From: Sambucus nigra
Taxonomy: Eukaryota; Streptophyta; Magnoliopsida; Dipsacales; Adoxaceae
Direction: 5' to 3'
Length of the DNA: 64,000 bases
NCBI GenBank assembly: GCA_949130495.1
Contig: OX422221.1
Span: forward strand, 146,229,405 to 146,293,404
Positions within the stretch are counted from its first letter, which is position 1, and each line of letters starts with the position of its first letter. The translations under genes were made by a program, and so were the position numbers. Of this stretch, positions 59,151-64,000 are shown piece after piece. The notes under the pieces were generated by a model. It did no database searches. It worked only from the letters and a program-made list of their open reading frames with translations, and was not told the origin of the DNA.

Positions 59151-62100
59151 GTAATGAGCCGCAGAGACCACTTTTCCCACCTGCCCTCCCAGCTCCAGCC
59201 CAGGTGCCAGCCCTACCAGCCATTCTAGCAGCTCCAGTGCAGCAGGGGCAGTTACAGTATGGACGTGTCTATAACGTCCACCAGGCAGCAGCTCCACAGG
59301 CACCACCCGCGATTGAGGGTACGTTTCCTATCCATGGTACTATGGGTCGGGTTTTATTTGATACGGGGGCCACGCATTGTTTTATAGCTACGCATTTTGC
59401 GAAGGCCATAGGGTTGTTAGCCACAGCAGAGAGCACCGTGACGTGTGTCGACTCACCACTGGGGAGTGGGTCACTTATTTTCTTTATATGCCGGGGAGTA
59501 GGGGTAGAGATTGGTAGCTTGGTATTACCTGCAGACATGCTAGTCTTAGACATGCACGAGCATGAGGTGATTATTGGGATGGATTGGCTCACATCTTATA
59601 GAGCCATGATTGATTGCTTCGGTGGGAACATTGTTTTTGCCATTCCGGGGCAAGAGATGTTTGTAGTGGCGATGCCTCGCCCAGAGGGAGGTTCGACCGC
59701 TCATTTATATTACATTGAGGAGGATACCTCTAAGGAGGTTGTGATTCCTTTGGATTCGATCCCAGTTGTTAGGGAGTATTCCGATGTGTTTCAGGAGATA
59801 CCAGGCCTACCCCCCAGTCGAGAGATAGACTTTGTTATAGACTTATTGCCAGATACGAGACCTATAGCACGCGCACCATACCGTATGGCTCCGGCAGAGA
59901 TGCGAGAGCTACGAGATCAGATAGAGCAGCTATTAGGTCAGGGAGTCATTCATAGGAGTACCTCACCTTGGGGCGCTCCAGTCTTGTTTATAAAGAAGAG
60001 AGATGGTTCACTAAGATTGTGTGTGGACTACCGATAAATTGAACAAGGTCACGATACGGAATAAGTATCCGTTGCCTCGAATCGATGATCTATTCGACCA
60101 GTTGAGGGGAGCAACTTTCTTTTCGAAGATAAATCTGAGGTCGGGGTACCATCAGTTACGTATTAGAGAGCAGGATGTTTCAAAGACTGCTTTCTTGTCG
60201 AGATATGGGTCCTATGAGTTCAGGGTGATGCCGTTTGGACTCACAAATGCCCCAGCCATTTTCATGGACTTGATGAACTGAGTATTCAGAGAGTTCTTGG
60301 ATCAGTTCGTCATCGTCTTCATAGATGATATCTTGATATATTCCCATTCCGAGGAGGAGCATGCCGAGCACTTGAGGCAGGTTCTTCAGACTCTGCGAGA
60401 GCATCAGTTGTATGCTAAGTACGAGAAGTGTGGATTCTGGTTACGAGAGGTACAGTTTTTGGGCCATGTTGTTTCTGAGCAAGGGATAGCAGTTGACCCG
60501 AGTAAAGTGTCAGCGGTGAGGGAGTGGGGACAGCCCACGACACCGACAGAGGTACGTAGTTTCTTGGGGTTAGCCGGATACTACAGGAGATTTATTCGGG
60601 GATTCTCCAAGATAGCGGGTCCGTTGATGAATTTGACTCGCAAAGGGGTACCGTATGTTTGGGATGATGCTTGTCAATTAGCTTTCGACGAGCTAAAAGA
60701 TAAGCTTACTTCAGCACCAGTCCTTGCCTTACCGAAACCGGGTGTGGAGTACCTGGTTTACACTGATGCGTCTTTACGGGGACTTGGAGGAGTACTCCAG
60801 CAGGAGGAGAAGGCTATAGCTTTTGCTTCCCGCAAGCTTAAACCGCATGAGAAGAATTACCCCACCCACGACCTGGAGTTAGCAGCGGTCGTCTTTGCAT
60901 TGAGAATTTGGAGGCACTATCTATTGGGAGAGAAATTCCGTTTGTTCACAGACCATAAATCACTGCAGTACCTGTTCACTCAGCGAGAGCTGAATATGCG
61001 TCAGCGCAGGTGGTTAGAGTTTGTGAAAGATTACCAGTTCGATATACAGTATCATCCGGGGAAGGCCAACGTAGTTGATGATGCGTTGAGCCGTAGACCG
61101 GTAGAAGATGTAGCGGACATCTGGAAAGCAAAGTGGAAAGAGCTGGGTCACCAAGACGCCGTAGCACGTTCTTTCATATCCGTGATGTCAGTCAAACCCG
61201 AGATTGTTACGAGGGTGATACAGGCGCAGACCACAGATCCATTTTGCCAGGAGCAGATTGTGCGACTTCTAGCCGAGGGTGCTGAGTCCTATTCTGTTAG
61301 TTCTGATGGAGGTTTGCGGTTTAATGGGAGATTGGTGGTTCCAGAAGGAGCAGAGTTACGTCATGAAGTGATGACTCATTCTCATGGGTCCCGATTTGCA
61401 GTGCATCCGGGAGGCGATAAGATGTACCAGGATATGAGGCGACAGTACTGGTGGAGCGGGATGAAGAAGGACATTGCTGAATTTGTGGCCAAGTGTTCTA
61501 CCTGCCAGCTGGTTAAGGTGGACCACCAGAAACCGTCAGGATTGCTTCAGCCATTGGAAGTACCCGCATGGAAGTGGGAGAGTATTTCCATGGACTTCAT
61601 TATAGGGTTGCCTACATCACAAAGGGGCCACGATTCTATCTGGGTGATTGTAGACCGTCTGACCAAGGTGGATCATTTTCTACCGGTGCGGACATATTAT
61701 ACCACGGGTCAGTATGCTCAGTTGTTCATCGCTGAGATTGTCAGATTACACGGGGTGCCCCTGAATATTGTGTCCGATAGAGACAAGATTTTCGTGTCGC
61801 GTTTTTGGGAAAGCTTTCAGGAGGCTATGGGTACTGAGTTGAGGTTGAGTTCATCTTATCACCCACAGACAGATGGGCAGACAGAACGTACTAATCAAAT
61901 GTTAGAGGATATGCTACGCATGTGTGTTCTCGATTTCGGAGGAGGTTGGGAGCCACATCTTCCACTGGTAGAGTTTGCTTATAATAACTCCTATCAGTTT
62001 ACGATTGGCATGGCTCCATTTGAGGCTCTGTATGGCAGGCCTTGTCGTTCTCCAACTTGTTGGCTCGAGGTGGGGGACAACAAGTTGCTAGGACCAGAAG

Positions 62101-62321
62101 TGATTCAGGAGACCTCCGCGAGGATTGAGATGATCAGGGGTCGCATTCGAGTAGCCCAGGACAGACAGAAGAGCTATTCCGATGCGAAACGGTTCTTCAG
62201 GGAGTTTAATGTGGAGGAATCCACTTGGGAGCGTGAGGCAGATATGCGCGAGAGATATCCAGATTTGTTCTCATCAGGTATGCCTTATTTTCCGAATTTC
62301 GGGACGAAATTCTGTTATTAG
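59151..62321 (+). pseudogene. pol of element B: protease, RT, RNase H, integrase, chromodomain remnant
   Basis: Protease: [17 protein letters not shown] (about 59349), active-site DTG intact. [33 protein letters not shown], a 1-bp gain near 60036, [33 protein letters not shown], stop TGA at 60279-60281, then [14 protein letters not shown] (about 60318). RNase [16 protein letters not shown] and [15 protein letters not shown]. Integrase: an HHCC finger ending [31 protein letters not shown] and [13 protein letters not shown] with all three acidic residues. After [15 protein letters not shown] the usual GPY/F module and first part of the chromodomain are missing. The frame goes straight to [20 protein letters not shown] and LF. 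The 60282-62321 stretch is open. Confidence 0.92.
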
Positions 62322-62327
62322 GGGGGA
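62320..62327 (+). other. Polypurine tract of element B
   Basis: AGGGGGGA, five bases short of the 3' LTR at 62332 and overlapping the pol stop codon. Confidence 0.85.
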
Positions 62328-62331
62328 CGTA

Positions 62332-64000
62332 TGTAATACCCCGTATTTTTATGCTATATTAATTTGGGGGTTTTATTAAATTTAATGAGAGTGAATTATT
62401 TAATAAGAATCCGGAAATTAATTATGTTATAATTATTAACGTGACGAGAGTTAGTAATTATATAAAATTGTCGAATATTACTAATGAGCATAGTAATATA
62501 TGACATGGGTTATTTATAAGTCACGAGTGAATGAAATAATAATTTTGAGAATTTTAGTCGGGACGCGCCCGTGTCGCGTCGGGACTAATTATTGAGATAT
62601 AAAAGTGAATATTTTATAAGTTGTTCGTATGGTCGTTTCGAGTGCGCCAACGTGTCCGGAAGGGTCGAGATAGTCAGAAAAGTGTACCCGGGGGTTTAGT
62701 TTGGGTCTCGGGATGTTTTTAGGCTTAATTAGTGACCCGGGAGGGCATTTTGGTCATTTTACAAAATAGAGTAATTAAACCCCCGAATTTTAGCCATCCT
62801 TAGCAGCCATTTAAGTCAGCCTTTTAGGGTTAGAACATTCAGAACCCTAGAACGGCCATTGGAGTAGAGAGGAGAGAACTCTCAAGGTGATTCAAGGCCA
62901 AAAACACCACCATTTGCACCACCGTCACCACCAACGCGTAACCACACCAATATCAGCAGGAAACCAGACCTCTGAAATCCCAAGCAAGTGTTTAACTTGC
63001 GTATTTTCATTGGTGCAATATTCATATTAGTGTAGGAATGATTAGGAGTGTAATCAATGGAAGAAAACCCCAAATTTTGATAGGAATTTGCATGTAGAAA
63101 ACATTATAACCATATTCTGGAAATAGTATGTGAAGTAGATGATTAACCCACGAATTTTTGATGTTATGTTAGAAGGAAATTCTGGAGAAAACTGATTAGA
63201 ACAAAAGTTAAGAAAACATTAGGGTTCTTGATGTTTAAATGAGATTTTGGGTTGTTTAATCATGTTTAATGATGGATATACGCATGCTTAACGTTAAAAA
63301 CATCTGGAAATAAGTTATTATGTTTGTAGCAGGAGTTTTGGGACAATTAGTGTTGGAAAATAATGATTTGGGTGAAGAATTTTGGTAAAACCCGTAACTG
63401 CACTTCTGCAGGATTTCGCAGACCTGCTTGATCGATCGATCGAGCCTAGAGCTTCGATCGATCGAAGGTTCGATCGATCGAGCCCCAGACCTCGATCGAT
63501 CGACCCTTCCTGGCAGACTCTTATTTCCCCTTGTTTAATTAATTGAACATGATTCATCGTGAAATAGCTTTTGGGCTTTATGAATAAAATGTTTTGGGAT
63601 ATAGGAGAGACCAGTAGGGCATATGATTAAGTGTTGAGAACTTTATTATGAGATGATAATTGTATTTTAGGGACAATTATTTAAAGGACGAAGAAACTAC
63701 GTAATTCAAGTGAGAGATTACGTCAAATACTTACGATAGTGAATAGACGTTTACCTACTGATTTTGCTACTTGGATGGATAGAATCCACAAGTGTCACAT
63801 AGCTAGTGAGAAAACCCTTCGAGTTAAGGTTAGAGACGAAACCTTAGACGTAATCATAATAATGGGAAATTAAGGATAAATGTTGTGACTATGGGTAACG
63901 GGAGGAACCTATATTAATATGATGAATGGGTATATTTATATGATTGTGTGTACATATATTATATACATGTGAAAAACGTACCCTCGCTACTTGCTATCCC
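62332..64000 (+). mobile_element. 3' LTR of element B, first 1669 bp
   Basis: Repeats 54848 onward. Differences include a 21-bp loss after caccaacgcgta (62941), matched by gatcgcgaggaggagaacgc in the 5' copy, and about 11 point changes. It continues past the window end. Confidence 0.95.

Larger units (their letters stand above)
54848..64000 (+). mobile_element. Element B: young Tekay-like chromovirus, cut by the window end
   Basis: 5' LTR 54848-57826, PBS 57829, gag from 58011, pol to 62321, PPT 62320-62327, and 3' LTR from 62332 to the window edge (1669 of about 2979 bp). The two LTRs show about 11 base changes, one 1-bp and one 21-bp gap over the shared part (about 0.7% substitutions). It is therefore the most recent insertion here. 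The internal region is nevertheless defective. The left flank aatcc (54843-54847) should reappear after the 3' LTR if the ends are intact. Confidence 0.93.

Noticed and set aside
59269..59592. 107-codon minus frame opposite the protease of B
   Set aside because: Shadow of the strongly supported + strand pol frame.

Overview
This window comes from a repeat-dense region of a flowering-plant nuclear genome. The evidence is a set of plant-type LTR retrotransposons (Tat/Ogre, Athila-like, Tekay-like chromovirus, Ty1/copia), a CACTA DNA transposon carrying a plant TNPA-like gene, foldback MITEs, long AT-rich stretches and GT-AG introns. I found no intact host gene. The only host-like coding trace is the C-terminal piece of a receptor-like cytoplasmic kinase, with an in-frame stop, at 6250-6525. 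The species cannot be fixed from sequence alone; a eudicot is likely.

Layout. 1-5540 is the 3' part of a Tat-lineage Ty3/gypsy element (T1): the integrase end on +, two degenerate antisense genes on -, and a short 3' LTR. 5541-10053 is an older AT-rich background with the kinase remnant, a foldback MITE and a degenerate copia RNase H on -. 10054-10955 starts an LTR (C, - orientation) that is split by a large nest and resumes for 70 bp at 54778-54847. The nest is resolved by target-site duplications. Element A, a Tekay-like chromovirus on -, spans 10956-54772 and is flanked by TTATA on both sides. Its 3' LTR is split by element X, an Ogre/Tat-lineage retrotransposon on + at 11584-46233 (TSD TTAGC/CTAGC). 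X carries three insertions. An Athila-like non-autonomous element (18566-23873, -) sits in gag, with TSD GGCTG/GGATG and gag codons that resume across it. A CACTA transposon (30212-34032, TSD ACA) lies downstream of pol. A 3.9-kb solo LTR (42179-46117, TSD GCGAC) lies in the 3' LTR. Finally, a young Tekay-like element B (+) begins at 54848 and runs off the window inside its 3' LTR.

Function. All gag-pol sets are broken. X encodes remnants of Gag, protease, RT, RNase H and integrase, then two antisense genes (a DUF7745-like and a plant-mobile-domain-like protein), a 47-bp minisatellite and the 3' LTR. B has nearly identical LTRs (about 11 substitutions over about 1.65 kb, counted by eye). Even so, it carries two frameshifts, two in-frame stops and an in-frame deletion of the integrase GPY/F module and most of the chromodomain. 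This suggests that it moved as a defective copy using enzymes supplied by relatives.

The most interesting signals are: the four-level nest dated by TSDs; antisense gene pairs in both Tat-lineage elements; the 336-codon unknown ORF in the Athila-like element; clusters of ATCG/GTCGAC palindromes in several LTR families; and two short boxes shared by otherwise diverged chromovirus LTRs. Names are assigned from motifs read by eye; no database search was possible.
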